Of a stretch of 64,000 nt of DNA, positions 17,477-26,665 are shown piece by piece. Source of the stretch: an uncultured Pirellula sp. GTDB taxonomy: Bacteria; Planctomycetota; Planctomycetia; Pirellulales; Pirellulaceae. The stretch lies in assembly GCA_903892355.1 (NCBI GenBank), contig CAITIE010000150.1:1-64000 (forward strand). Reading direction: 5' to 3'. Numbering within the stretch: position 1 is the stretch's first letter; every line of letters begins with the position of its first letter. Below the pieces are notes generated by a model, which saw only the letters and a list, made by a program, of their open reading frames with translations, ran no database searches and was not told the DNA's origin. The translations under genes and the position numbers were made by a program.

Positions 17477-17971
17477 GTTGCAAGTCACCAATAAAGGGAG
17501 GATAGGTGGGTACCAAAAGGGATAACAACGATACGATCCCTTCGAAACTCCCGAAAATTGTCGCGATTTCCATGGTTTCGGCTAGGGCAAAATCCCGTCC
17601 ATTGCCCTCGCATTGCAACTTGGATGAAACATGACTGGGCAACCCATGGGCACGGCTGCGGCTTCCGGAGAGCGACCGTTGGGGGTCGAGTTGTTGAGGT
17701 TTAGGGGATTTTGAGACTGGTTGCCGCTTTGCGATTCCATTCGCAAACGGTAACTTGACGGTTAGGGCGGCGGTCATGCATTGCTGTCGAATGTGAATGC
17801 CTCCGATGCACCCGACTACACGCTCCAACGATCAGACAAACGATCAAATGCCTGTCCGAACAGTGTCCCTGGGACCTACCGATCCATTTGCCGCGAAATT
17901 CGACAACAATCCTTCAACGACCGTTTCTATACGACTTCTCTTTGGCTTTAACTCTGCTGCATAAAGAATTT
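17477..17971. other. divergent intergenic region, 495 bp
   Basis: It lies between ndk (minus) and the decarboxylase (plus) and should hold both promoters. I see no well-formed promoter boxes, hairpins or repeats. The decarboxylase frame is open to 17888, but codons before 17972 do not resemble the family. Confidence 0.4.
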
Positions 17972-20290
17972 ATGAAATTTAAATTCCCGGTAGTCATCAT
18001 CGACGAGGACTTTCGTTCCGGTAACGCCTCGGGCCTAGGAATTCGCGCTTTGGCAGAAGCCATCGAGCGCGAGGGGATCGAAGTGGCTGGCGTCACGAAC
18101 TATGGGGACTTGTCCCAATTCGCACAGCAGCAAAGCCGAGCTTCGGCGTTTATTCTCTCGATCGACGATGATGAGTTCGCGTCGGACGCATCGATGAAAT
18201 CTGCCCTCGAGAACTTGCGCCAGTTCATTGCGGAGATTCGTTTTAAGAACGCCGACATTCCCATATTCCTTTACGGCGAGACTCGAACCTCTCGGCATAT
18301 CCCAAACGATATTCTCCGAGAACTGCACGGATTCATCCACATGTTCGAGGACACTCCCGAGTTCGTGGCTCGGCATATCCTGCGCGAGGCTAAATCCTAC
18401 GTCGAGGGACTGGCCCCGCCGTTTTTTAGGGCGATGATTCATTATGCCCAAGATGGCTCGTACTCGTGGCACTGCCCTGGTCACTCTGGAGGTGTTGCGT
18501 TCCTTAAAAGTCCTGTTGGACAGATGTTCCATCAGTTTTTTGGAGAGAACATGCTGCGGGCGGATGTTTGCAATGCCGTGGAAGAGCTCGGGCAATTGCT
18601 GGACCATACCGGACCGGTTGCCGCATCCGAGCGAAACTCGGCACGTATCTTCGGCGCGGACCATTGCTTCTTCGTGACCAATGGCACTTCGACCTCGAAC
18701 AAGATCGTTTGGCACTCCACGGTGGCCAATGAAGACATTGTGGTCGTCGACCGTAATTGCCATAAGTCGATCTTGCATTCGATCATCATGACGGGTGCTG
18801 TGCCGGTATTCCTGACACCGACTCGCAACAACCTTGGGATCATCGGTCCCATCCCCCGCAGTGAATTCTCTCCCGAGAGTATCCAGCGCAAGATCGATGC
18901 CAACCCGTTTGCGAAAGCTGCCCAAGCCAAGCACCCGGATCGCAAGCCGCGGATCTTGACCATTACCCAAAGCACCTACGATGGGATCCTCTACAACGTC
19001 GAGGAATTGCGACAAATGCTCGACGGTCGGATTGGAACGCTCCACTTCGATGAAGCGTGGTTGCCTCACGCTGCGTTTCACCACTTCTACAAGGACATGC
19101 ATGCGATCGGTCGGGATCGGCCGCAACCTTCCGAGTCGATGATCTTCGCCACCCATTCGACCCATAAGCTCTTAGCAGGGATCTCCCAAGCTTCCCAGAT
19201 TCTGGTCCGAGAACCTGCCAACAAAAAGTTGGATCGCCACATCTTCAACGAAGCCTACTTGATGCACTCATCGACATCCCCTCAGTATGCCATCATCGCT
19301 TCCTGCGACGTTGCCGCTGCGATGATGGAACCACCGGGGGGTACAGCGTTGGTCGAAGAATCCATCATGGAAGCCATCGATTTCCGCCGAGCGATGCGCA
19401 AGGTGGATGATGAGTGGGGCACCGATTGGTGGTTCAAAGTCTGGGGCCCGGATCGACTTGCGGAAGAAGGCATCGGTGAGCGAGACGATTGGGTTCTTCG
19501 CCCCAACGAGGATTGGCACGGATTCGGTGGTCTGGCCGACGGTTTCAACATGCTCGATCCCATCAAAGCCACCGTGGTCACACCGGGACTCGATGTTTCA
19601 GGCCGATTCGCCGAGACGGGCATCCCAGCCTCCATCGTGACTCGTTACTTGGCCGAGCACGGAGTTATCGTTGAAAAAACCGGCCTCTATTCGTTCTTCA
19701 TTATGTTCACGATCGGTATTACCAAGGGCCGTTGGAACACGCTGGTCAGTGCTTTGCAACAGTTCAAGGACGACTTTGACAAGAACCAGCCGATGTGGAA
19801 GATCTTGCCCGAGTTTGTCCAGCAGTATCCTCAGTACGAACGCGTCGGACTCAAGGACCTTTGCCAGCGAATCCATGATACCTACAAGGCACACGATGTC
19901 GCTCGCGTCACTACTGAGATGTACTTGTCCCCCATGCAACCGGAAATGAAACCTTCGGACGCGTTTGCGATGATGGCTCACGACGAAGTCGATCGCGTCG
20001 AAATCGACCAGCTTGAAGGTCGCGCGACGGCAGTCCTCCTAACCCCATACCCACCCGGGATTCCTCTCCTCATCCCAGGGGAACGATTCAACAAATCCAT
20101 CGTTGAATACCTTCGATTCGCCCGGATGTTCAACGAGAAGTTCCCCGGCTTCGATACCGACATTCATGGCTTGGTTGAAGAAATTGTCGATGGTAAGATC
20201 AAGTACTACGTCGATTGCGTCCGAGTGAAGGAGCCCCCAGCTCCTCTGATGGTAAATCGCCAAACTCGCGAACCTAGCGTGGTTTCTTGA
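17972..20290 (+). CDS. Orn/Lys/Arg decarboxylase (PLP-dependent, biodegradative type)
   Basis: A 772-residue fold-type I PLP decarboxylase giving a polyamine or diamine from a basic amino acid. An N-terminal receiver-like wing domain (about residues 1-130, starting MKFKFPVVIIDEDF) precedes the PLP domain, with 'SWHCPGHSGGVAF', 'TNGTSTSNKIV', 'FDEAWLPHAAFH' and the PLP-binding Lys in HSTHKLLAG. The C-terminal domain closes with 'LTPYPPGIPLLIPGE'. Length fits the AdiA/CadA/SpeF group. Substrate choice among arginine, lysine and ornithine cannot be decided by eye. The ATG at 17972 is preferred because upstream residues are not family-like. It is 32 bp from the next gene. Confidence 0.93.
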   Translation: MKFKFPVVIIDEDFRSGNASGLGIRALAEAIEREGIEVAGVTNYGDLSQFAQQQSRASAFILSIDDDEFASDASMKSALENLRQFIAEIRFKNADIPIFLYGETRTSRHIPNDILRELHGFIHMFEDTPEFVARHILREAKSYVEGLAPPFFRAMIHYAQDGSYSWHCPGHSGGVAFLKSPVGQMFHQFFGENMLRADVCNAVEELGQLLDHTGPVAASERNSARIFGADHCFFVTNGTSTSNKIVWHSTVANEDIVVVDRNCHKSILHSIIMTGAVPVFLTPTRNNLGIIGPIPRSEFSPESIQRKIDANPFAKAAQAKHPDRKPRILTITQSTYDGILYNVEELRQMLDGRIGTLHFDEAWLPHAAFHHFYKDMHAIGRDRPQPSESMIFATHSTHKLLAGISQASQILVREPANKKLDRHIFNEAYLMHSSTSPQYAIIASCDVAAAMMEPPGGTALVEESIMEAIDFRRAMRKVDDEWGTDWWFKVWGPDRLAEEGIGERDDWVLRPNEDWHGFGGLADGFNMLDPIKATVVTPGLDVSGRFAETGIPASIVTRYLAEHGVIVEKTGLYSFFIMFTIGITKGRWNTLVSALQQFKDDFDKNQPMWKILPEFVQQYPQYERVGLKDLCQRIHDTYKAHDVARVTTEMYLSPMQPEMKPSDAFAMMAHDEVDRVEIDQLEGRATAVLLTPYPPGIPLLIPGERFNKSIVEYLRFARMFNEKFPGFDTDIHGLVEEIVDGKIKYYVDCVRVKEPPAPLMVNRQTREPSVVS

Positions 20291-20322
20291 GCTTCGTTGC
20301 GACTTAGTCCGCCCTTTTCCTC

Positions 20323-22062
20323 ATGCCATCAACACCCACGTCTAATCGTTGGCGAGGTCGATCGATCTATCACGCGTTTTCGGAAAACGCAGCTCGTTTT
20401 CCGAACGCATCGGCGTGGTGGGAATACGCGTCGGCAGATTCACTCGCGGATTCTGCCTCGGACTTAATTGCGCACGCAGCCCACAAGGTACCCTCCTGCT
20501 CGCTGGGCGACGGCCCTTCTTCTCGCCCCCAAAGCTGCTGGAGACCTTCGACGTGGCAGGTCTTGGAGCAGCATGTTCATCGAACCGCCTACTGGTTACT
20601 TCAAACCGGCATTGGACCAGGGGATCGGATCGCTAATCTGGAACCCAACGGAGTCGATTGGGCGATCGTCGATCTCGCATGCGCGGCAATCGGTGCTATC
20701 CATGCCCCCTTGGATCGACGGCTTCCCAGTGCCACACTCTCGGAGACGATCCGTCGCTTGGAACCCAAATGGGTGTTTTCAACCCTCGACCAGAACCAGG
20801 AAGAAAGGGGGCGAACCGCCAACCCGTTTCTTCCACCAAGTGTTTGCGGGATCAGTCCGATTTCGCAGGTTCGAGCCCTTTCGGAGTCGCCGAGCGAGTC
20901 GATGGTCATCTCGTGGAGGCAAACACCTCGGGACGAGCAAACCGCTTGCATCCTATTCACGTCCGGAACGAGCGGACTTCCCAAAGGGGTGATGCTCTCC
21001 CATGCCAATCTCATGAGCAATGCGATGGCCAAACTAGACGCCATGCCACAGTCGCACGAGGACCTTCGACTAAACTTTCTTCCGTTCGCACATGCGTATG
21101 CGAGAACCTGCGAGCTAAGCGTATGGGCGATCGCGGGTGGCTCAATGGCATCGGTCCAGTCCATGGCAGAAGTCTTGAAACTTGCCCCAACCCTTCACCC
21201 GACCTTGATCAACGGAGTTCCGGCATTCTACGAGAGCTTGCTTCAACGATGGCAAGATCCAAGTCGCACACGCATTGCCTTGCAAGCGATGATTGGAAAC
21301 AGGATTAGGCGATTAGCGAGCGGTGGCGCTCCGCTCCAGGCCGCAACGCGCGAAGCCTTTGCAGCGGCAGGTCTACCGATTTTCCAAGGTTACGGCATGA
21401 CCGAAGCGTCTCCGGTTGTCTGCTCCAATCGGGAAGGAAAGGCAGGCGACTCGCCAACACTCGATGGCGTGGGCCCGCCGGTCCAACATGTTGAAATCCG
21501 AATCGACTCCGAAAGCCGACTTTGGGTTCGTGGGCCAGGTGTGATGCAAGGCTATTGGCGCGATGAGCCAGCAACTCAACAACGGCTCCTCGAGGGATGG
21601 CTCGATACCGGTGACTCTGCATCCCTGCTCGAGGCAGTCCCTGTCAGAGATCCTCATACGGAATCCGCCGTCAGCACGCACGCGGCATCCCTTCAGATTC
21701 ATGGCCGATTGGATGATGTCCAGATCCTCAGCAACGGATACAAGTTCTCGCCGGAACCTATCGAACGAACGCTGCGCGAGGCAGGAGTGTGCGACCGCTG
21801 CATCCTCGTCGGTAACGGAAAGCGTTACCCAACACTCATCGTGCAATGGGATCGTGACACTCGCGAATCCCAACCCGAAGCCTTGCTCCATGATGCAAGG
21901 TCCGCAGCCAAGCAGTTTCCTCAATACACCCAACCTCGCTCGCTGATCCTCACCACCGATCCATGGACCGTCGAAAATGGGCTACTCCACTGGAAGGGGG
22001 GGGTTCGCCGCACGGCAATCGAAAACCGGTACTACAACCACCCCCCCTCCGCATCCTGCTAA
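20323..22062 (+). CDS. AMP-binding long-chain acyl-CoA synthetase-like protein
   Basis: ANL-superfamily adenylating enzyme of 579 residues. Motifs in order: the P-loop-like TSGTSGLPKGVMLSH, 'FLPFAHAYARTCEL', 'GYGMTEASPVVC' (A5), 'GWLDTGDSA' (A7) and 'GRLDDVQILSNGYKFSPEPIE' (A8), which has Asn-Gly where many ligases have Lys-Gly. The C-terminal A10 Lys falls in the end region 'VENGLLHWKG'. It probably activates a fatty or other carboxylic acid; the substrate is unknown. It follows the decarboxylase by 32 bp on the same strand, but no functional link is evident. Confidence 0.9.
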   Translation: MPSTPTSNRWRGRSIYHAFSENAARFPNASAWWEYASADSLADSASDLIAHAAHKVPSCSLGDGPSSRPQSCWRPSTWQVLEQHVHRTAYWLLQTGIGPGDRIANLEPNGVDWAIVDLACAAIGAIHAPLDRRLPSATLSETIRRLEPKWVFSTLDQNQEERGRTANPFLPPSVCGISPISQVRALSESPSESMVISWRQTPRDEQTACILFTSGTSGLPKGVMLSHANLMSNAMAKLDAMPQSHEDLRLNFLPFAHAYARTCELSVWAIAGGSMASVQSMAEVLKLAPTLHPTLINGVPAFYESLLQRWQDPSRTRIALQAMIGNRIRRLASGGAPLQAATREAFAAAGLPIFQGYGMTEASPVVCSNREGKAGDSPTLDGVGPPVQHVEIRIDSESRLWVRGPGVMQGYWRDEPATQQRLLEGWLDTGDSASLLEAVPVRDPHTESAVSTHAASLQIHGRLDDVQILSNGYKFSPEPIERTLREAGVCDRCILVGNGKRYPTLIVQWDRDTRESQPEALLHDARSAAKQFPQYTQPRSLILTTDPWTVENGLLHWKGGVRRTAIENRYYNHPPSASC

Positions 22063-22134
22063 GGCACCGCTGCTTAAGTTAACCGGCGAGGAAGCGTTGT
22101 TACAACCCTACCATATGCCAAAACCCTCAAGGTA

Positions 22135-23829
22135 TTGAGTTCGGAGAAGCGTGTTCGGCTACTAGGTCGCAGAAACGGGGGTGCCATAACCGAAAAGGAT
22201 TGGGCTGCGATCGATTTCTATCTGGAGTCCGTGATGGCTCAATCCCCTACCAAACCCTACAAGCTACCGGTGTCCATGGAGACGACCCTGTCGATCCTGC
22301 GCCAACTTCGGTATCAAGCGAGTATCGACGTTCTCGCGCATGGACTAAAGAGCAAAGTCCCCGCGATCCGAGCAGCTTGCCTCCAAGGACTTTTAGAACG
22401 GGGTGGGCCGCTTGAGCAAGAAGTGGTGCTACAGCATGTCAGCGATTGCGATGTTGCAGATCTCGTGGTGGTGCGAGACCACATTCCTGAATTGCTGGAT
22501 GCGATCGATCAAGGCTTGATCAGTCCACAGCCGGAGCAACGCCAGAGTTCATTGATTGCGATCGGAAAATTCGAAATCGAATCGCGGTTTTCCTATCTCG
22601 TCGATGCCGTCTGCGACACCAAGGATCCACAGCAAATTGTCGCTATGGAGTTGCTCTCCCGGTTGGCGAGAAGTTTCGGGGACGATGCCCGCTGCGGTGA
22701 TTCGGTCAACCGCACGAAAAGGACTCAGTTGCTGATGGATTTGATGCGAGCCATTGAGTCCTATCCATCCCACCGGGTTGGCCTCGTCTTCGACTGGTGG
22801 GCTGCGGCGGCTCATTGGGAAGATCCATTTGTGATCGAGATTTTATCCAATGCGGAAACCGATGAATCGACCGCTCGTCTGAAATCGCACCTACTACGTT
22901 CTCCGCACAAAGAGGCGATGCAGTTGATTGCTGGCATCCTTTGGAGTCGTAGCGCAACGGACCAAGTATTAATTGCCATATCCCGCCGTACGGATAACAA
23001 TTTCCTACTCGCTATTTCAGAGCTCTTCAAGGAACTAGGCACAACAGCACAGCTAAAACGCAATTTAATGCGACCTATATCCTTCGTATTTCTATCAACC
23101 GAGGTGATTCGTGACCCACAACTGTCGCTGTTCACACGTTGTTGTTTGGTAGAGATGCTTACCTTGCGAGTTGCTCCGCCTGAGGAAGTATTGCCACCAA
23201 TAGGTGACTTGCTCAAAGAGCGAGACCCCGCCATCGTCGGAATCCTAGCCGACATTCTCGAGCAGCAAAAGCCCATCAATTCCGACATCGCAGTGATGGC
23301 CCTCAGCGACAGTTTGAGTGGCTCCGATATTGAATCTTCTACTCCTCCACCATGGAAGGAATCGATGCGAGACGCGCTGAACTCGCTGATCGAAAATCAC
23401 AATGCCCTCGGAAAGCGTATTTGTTCCGCCATTGTAAATATGCTGAAAGAGTTTAGGTGCGACAAGCTTCTCGAAAAAACGGCTGATTGGCCTCCAGGAC
23501 ATCTCGCAGCGTTCGCAAAGCTGACTCGAATAGCTCAACCGAGTTTCATCGATCTTATTATCACCGAACTAAACTCGCAAAATCCTCAACGACGCCAGAG
23601 AGGCTTATTGGCAGCCCGGGCCTTTGGTCTTGACCAAGCACTATGGGAGTTGGTCGCGTGCCGCGTCGATGATCCCGTGGAAGATGTTCGTATCGAGGCA
23701 ATCCGAGCCATGTCGGATAGTCGCAACCACCAGAACGCAATCGATCTGCTGCAACCCTTGATTTCGGAACAGAGTCCCGCGGTGGCTCAAGTCATCCACG
23801 AAACCCTGCAGAACTTGCGAGGCTCTTAA
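22135..23829 (+). CDS. HEAT-repeat protein of unknown function
   Basis: A 564-residue alpha-helical repeat protein without signal peptide or membrane segments. HEAT-like units recur, for example 'ASIDVLAHGLKSKVPAIRAACLQGLLERGG' near the N-terminus and 'DPVEDVRIEAIRAMSDSRN' near the end. It likely serves as a protein-binding scaffold. The start is a TTG with AAGG closely upstream; an internal ATG at 22234 is an alternative. Its stop overlaps the ATG of the next gene by one base (TAATG), so the two are likely translationally coupled. Confidence 0.75.
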   Translation: MSSEKRVRLLGRRNGGAITEKDWAAIDFYLESVMAQSPTKPYKLPVSMETTLSILRQLRYQASIDVLAHGLKSKVPAIRAACLQGLLERGGPLEQEVVLQHVSDCDVADLVVVRDHIPELLDAIDQGLISPQPEQRQSSLIAIGKFEIESRFSYLVDAVCDTKDPQQIVAMELLSRLARSFGDDARCGDSVNRTKRTQLLMDLMRAIESYPSHRVGLVFDWWAAAAHWEDPFVIEILSNAETDESTARLKSHLLRSPHKEAMQLIAGILWSRSATDQVLIAISRRTDNNFLLAISELFKELGTTAQLKRNLMRPISFVFLSTEVIRDPQLSLFTRCCLVEMLTLRVAPPEEVLPPIGDLLKERDPAIVGILADILEQQKPINSDIAVMALSDSLSGSDIESSTPPPWKESMRDALNSLIENHNALGKRICSAIVNMLKEFRCDKLLEKTADWPPGHLAAFAKLTRIAQPSFIDLIITELNSQNPQRRQRGLLAARAFGLDQALWELVACRVDDPVEDVRIEAIRAMSDSRNHQNAIDLLQPLISEQSPAVAQVIHETLQNLRGS

Positions 23830-24239
23830 TGTGGAGTGATTCTTGGACGGCATTGAGTTGCCTCGCGATCTTGCGATTGCAAGGATACGATAGGTTTTAC
23901 TGGCCATGGTGGACTGGTCCGATGGCGATCATGACCATCATCGGTATCTTCACGGTTTGGCGGCTTAGCTTGATGATTTATCGTTGGTGGAACCAGCCCA
24001 TCAAATCCCCCAATCGATTGTTTCAAGAGCTTTGCTCTCGGCATCGTTTGACCAACTCGGAGCGACTCATGCTTCAACAAATCGCCGCGGATGGGGCTTT
24101 CGATCCGAATTTTTTATTCATCGATCCAGAACTCTGGCCGCTCTCTTCGTCGGGCTCGAAAACCGAATCACAACGAGAACAACTCTTCGCAAAACTTTTC
24201 GGGGTGCAAGCTGGTTCCCCGAGTAGTTCCCCCGAGTAG
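23829..24239 (+). CDS. small membrane-anchored protein, unknown
   Basis: A 136-residue protein I do not recognise. One hydrophobic segment lies at about residues 27-50, rich in Trp, followed by a cytoplasmic-type domain with 'NRLFQELCSRHRLTNSERLMLQQIAADGAFDPNFLFIDPELW'. That part resembles the small helical domain seen after membrane anchors in several planctomycete genes, but no family name is claimed. It starts in the stop codon of the HEAT-repeat gene. Its last codons fall inside a 13-bp tandem repeat that also contains the stop. Confidence 0.7.
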   Translation: MWSDSWTALSCLAILRLQGYDRFYWPWWTGPMAIMTIIGIFTVWRLSLMIYRWWNQPIKSPNRLFQELCSRHRLTNSERLMLQQIAADGAFDPNFLFIDPELWPLSSSGSKTESQREQLFAKLFGVQAGSPSSSPE

Positions 24240-24290
24240 TTCCCCCGAGTCGTTTTTCTGAGTCGTTTTTCTGAGTCGTTTTTCCGTAGC
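24214..24290. repeat. 13-bp tandem repeat array across a gene end
   Basis: Six consecutive units of 12-13 bp: GTTCCCC-GAGTA, GTTCCCCCGAGTA, GTTCCCCCGAGTC, GTTTTTCTGAGTC twice, and GTTTTTCCGTAGC. The array begins in the last codons of the preceding gene, carries its TAG stop and runs about 50 bp beyond it. The change from C-rich to T-rich units midway suggests expansion from two variants. The remaining stretch to 24471 shows nothing clear. Confidence 0.9.
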
Positions 24291-24471
24291 GGCACAAAGC
24301 AATTGCGATCCCGCCACGAAATTTTCATGGGTAAAACCCTTTTTCAGATATCCCACCCGGTTTCCATCCTTGAGCCCGGGTGCGAAGCCTTGCTCAAGTT
24401 GGTAGAACAGTTCTTCTTCATTAGAACCGGATTCAGGAACGACTCACATCACGGCGGGTTCCCATAAGCAA

Positions 24472-25320
24472 ATGTCTTCCCCCCAGAATAAATTGAAGTA
24501 CTTGCTTTTCGACGTGGAAAGCATCGCCGATGGCGCTATGATTTCGAAAACGCGTTATCCGGGGAGCGGGTATAGCGATGCGCAGGCCATCGCCATGTTT
24601 CGACAAGAGTTGCTCGATGAGTCGGGACGCGATTTTATCCCGTTTACGTACCATTTGCCTATCGTTGTTGTCATTGCGAAACTGCGTGAAGACTTCAGCT
24701 TGATGGAAATCGTTTCGCTCGATGAGCCGCAGCATCGCCCGGAAATGATCGCTCGAAATTTCTGGTTGGGCTGGGAACGATACGGGTTCCCAACATGGGT
24801 CACGTTCAACGGGAGAACGTTCGATCTGCCTCTTATGGAACTTTCCGCGTTCCGATACGGAATCAGTGTCCCAGCGTGGTTCAACCTCCACGACCGCACT
24901 TATTCGCAGAACAGAAATCGATACAACTTGGAATCTCATATCGATTTGCACGAAGTTCTCACCAACTACGGTAGCACTTGGTTCCGTGGTGGATTAAATC
25001 TGGCAGCCGCTCTGGTCAATAAGCCAGGAAAAATCGACGTCCAAGGAGATATGGTTCTCGATCTATACCGCGCGGGTCGACTTAATGAAATCAGCGAATA
25101 CTGTCGCTGTGACGTGCTTGATACCTATTTCGTTTTCCTGCGAGTCCAGGTCTTGATGGGACGCATCACCCGAGAACGCGAAGAGGAATTGATCCAAGCA
25201 ACTCGGTTACTGCTCGAGCAGCAAGCCGATAAACATCTCGGATACGCACGCTATCTCGAGTCTTGGAACGCAATGAAACCGGTCGAACCAATCCCAGCAA
25301 GCGATTCTTCATCGACCTGA
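24472..25320 (+). CDS. predicted 3'-5' exonuclease related to DNA polymerase B proofreading domain
   Basis: A 282-residue RNase H-like fold exonuclease. The DEDDy active-site residues are visible: Asp14 and Glu16 (FDVES, Exo I), Asp118 (FNGRTFDLP, Exo II), and Tyr210 and Asp214 (EYCRCDVLDTY, Exo III). It lacks polymerase domains, as in the stand-alone PolB-like exonuclease family. The role is likely DNA or RNA processing. Its 3' end overlaps by 12 bp a convergent minus-strand small gene. Confidence 0.9.
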   Translation: MSSPQNKLKYLLFDVESIADGAMISKTRYPGSGYSDAQAIAMFRQELLDESGRDFIPFTYHLPIVVVIAKLREDFSLMEIVSLDEPQHRPEMIARNFWLGWERYGFPTWVTFNGRTFDLPLMELSAFRYGISVPAWFNLHDRTYSQNRNRYNLESHIDLHEVLTNYGSTWFRGGLNLAAALVNKPGKIDVQGDMVLDLYRAGRLNEISEYCRCDVLDTYFVFLRVQVLMGRITREREEELIQATRLLLEQQADKHLGYARYLESWNAMKPVEPIPASDSSST

Positions 25321-25566
25321 TCCGAGCAACTCTCGCATCTCGTCCGACCAAGGCGTCTCCGACCAATCCAATCGGGACAAAGAATCCCGCGCCTGCTCAA
25401 ACCGTTCCGCGACGGCTAACGATTCATCCACGAAAAGAATCGCCTCTTTGCCAATTCGAACCAAACCACCACGTATCCCACCCAACCACTCACTGCGCAC
25501 TGCAATCCCCTCGGACTCAGCGATTGCTAGCAATCGTTCCATGCATTCCAGTGACGATTTGTTCAT
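25309..25566 (-). CDS. small conserved-looking protein, unknown function
   Basis: An 85-residue protein beginning MNKSSLECMERLLAIAESEGI, with 'GGIRGGLVRIGKEAILFVDESLAVAERFEQA' in the middle and 'DWSETPWSDEMRELLGSGR' at the end. The pattern of alternating hydrophobic strands and helices, and the plausible composition, mark it as real rather than a shadow frame. It looks like a planctomycete-restricted cytoplasmic protein, which is inference. It overlaps the convergent exonuclease gene by 12 bp. Confidence 0.7.
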   Translation of the reverse strand: MNKSSLECMERLLAIAESEGIAVRSEWLGGIRGGLVRIGKEAILFVDESLAVAERFEQARDSLSRLDWSETPWSDEMRELLGSGR

Positions 25567-25618
25567 AGGGAAACAGCAGCAGTTGGTGAAGTAGTCCCGT
25601 GATTCGCCTTGATCTTTA

Positions 25619-25708
25619 GGCGAGCTTTTCCGATACCTCTTTAACGGTTTTCGGGTGCAAGGATCAAGCCAAAAATGGGGCGAGTTCCTCCGATACCATC
25701 AAAAACGG
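25619..25708. repeat. imperfect 60-bp-spaced direct repeat upstream of the histidine kinase gene
   Basis: GGCGAG-TT-TCCGATACC-type text occurs at 25619-25638 and again at 25679-25698, each followed within 10 bases by an ACGG motif. A hairpin ACGGGG (25705-25710) with CCCCGT (25716-25721) follows the second copy. Meaning unknown; it may be a regulatory leader of the kinase gene at 25765. Confidence 0.5.
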
Positions 25709-25764
25709 GGTGAACCCCCGTAAGTCAGTCCCCCCTTTAAACCGACACCGAGAAATAGACTCCG

Positions 25765-26568
25765 ATGCCTTCGTCCTCCCCAAAGTCTCGCATGCCATCC
25801 ATCCAAAATGCCGAACGGGAAGCGTGGATTGAACAGTTAGAGCAACGAATGGTCCAGTTGGAGCGATTGGCCAGTATCGGCGAACTAACGAGCACGACGA
25901 CTCACGAGTTCAACAATTTGCTGATGACCATCTTGAACTACGCGAAGATGGGACTGCGGCATAAAGATGAGGCGACACGAGACAAGGCGTTGACGCGAAT
26001 CCTCGATGCAGCAAATCGTGGAGCAAAGATCACGAGTACGATCCTTGGATTATCGCGAAACCGCGCTGGGCAGATGGAACCCATCAACTTGGTGACGCTC
26101 GTTGACGACTCACTGATGCTTCTCGAACGCGAAATGATGAAGTATCGGATCGATATCGAAAAAGAGTTTACGCCGAGCCCGAATATCTTGGCATCTCCCG
26201 GTCAAATCCAGCGCCTGCTTCTCAATTTGATCACTAATGCTAGGCAAGCGATCGGGGAGAACGGAACCATTCGTATTCGAATCGCTCCAGAGGAATCCAC
26301 ACAATCGGTGATGTTAACCATTCGGGATAATGGCAAAGGCATCTCGCCGGATATCCTACCCCGAATCTTTGAGCCTTTCTTCAGCACTAAGGATGGTCCG
26401 GATTCGAGCGGCAAAGGTGGCACAGGCCTTGGGCTCTCTGCCTGCAAAGAGATCGTCGAAGAGCACCAGGGACGAATTCGTGTCGACAGCACCGTTGGCA
26501 AAGGGACCGCATTCACGATCCGGTTTCCATGGATCGCTACGGCTCCGTCGCCCTCCCAGGGCAATTAG
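25765..26568 (+). CDS. cytoplasmic sensor histidine kinase
   Basis: A 267-residue kinase without membrane segments or an obvious sensor domain. A short coiled-coil (about 18-38) leads to the H-box STTTHEFNNLLM, with phospho-acceptor His47, then the HATPase domain with an N-box 'LLLNLITNARQAI', G1 'DNGKGIS', F-box 'IFEPFFSTK' and G2 'GKGGTGLGLS'. The TTHEFNNLL H-box type belongs to NtrB-like two-component kinases. No response regulator is adjacent, so the partner is elsewhere. Confidence 0.93.
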   Translation: MPSSSPKSRMPSIQNAEREAWIEQLEQRMVQLERLASIGELTSTTTHEFNNLLMTILNYAKMGLRHKDEATRDKALTRILDAANRGAKITSTILGLSRNRAGQMEPINLVTLVDDSLMLLEREMMKYRIDIEKEFTPSPNILASPGQIQRLLLNLITNARQAIGENGTIRIRIAPEESTQSVMLTIRDNGKGISPDILPRIFEPFFSTKDGPDSSGKGGTGLGLSACKEIVEEHQGRIRVDSTVGKGTAFTIRFPWIATAPSPSQGN

Positions 26569-26665
26569 TCCATCCGTATCCATCGATTGGTCGCGACACC
26601 GACCATCGGTAGCGTTACCGTAGTGGCCAAGTCATAGTAGCCAATTCGGATTTACTCAATCCAGG

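Noticed and set aside
18035-19165. 376-codon minus-strand open frame inside the decarboxylase gene
   Set aside because: The plus frame is a clear PLP decarboxylase with all motifs. The opposite frame has no recognisable domain and a shadow-like composition.
25705-25721. ACGGGG/CCCCGT hairpin with T5 on the minus strand as a terminator
   Set aside because: The only nearby minus-strand gene lies downstream of it (25309-25566), so it would precede, not end, that gene. It may be a leader element of the kinase gene instead.
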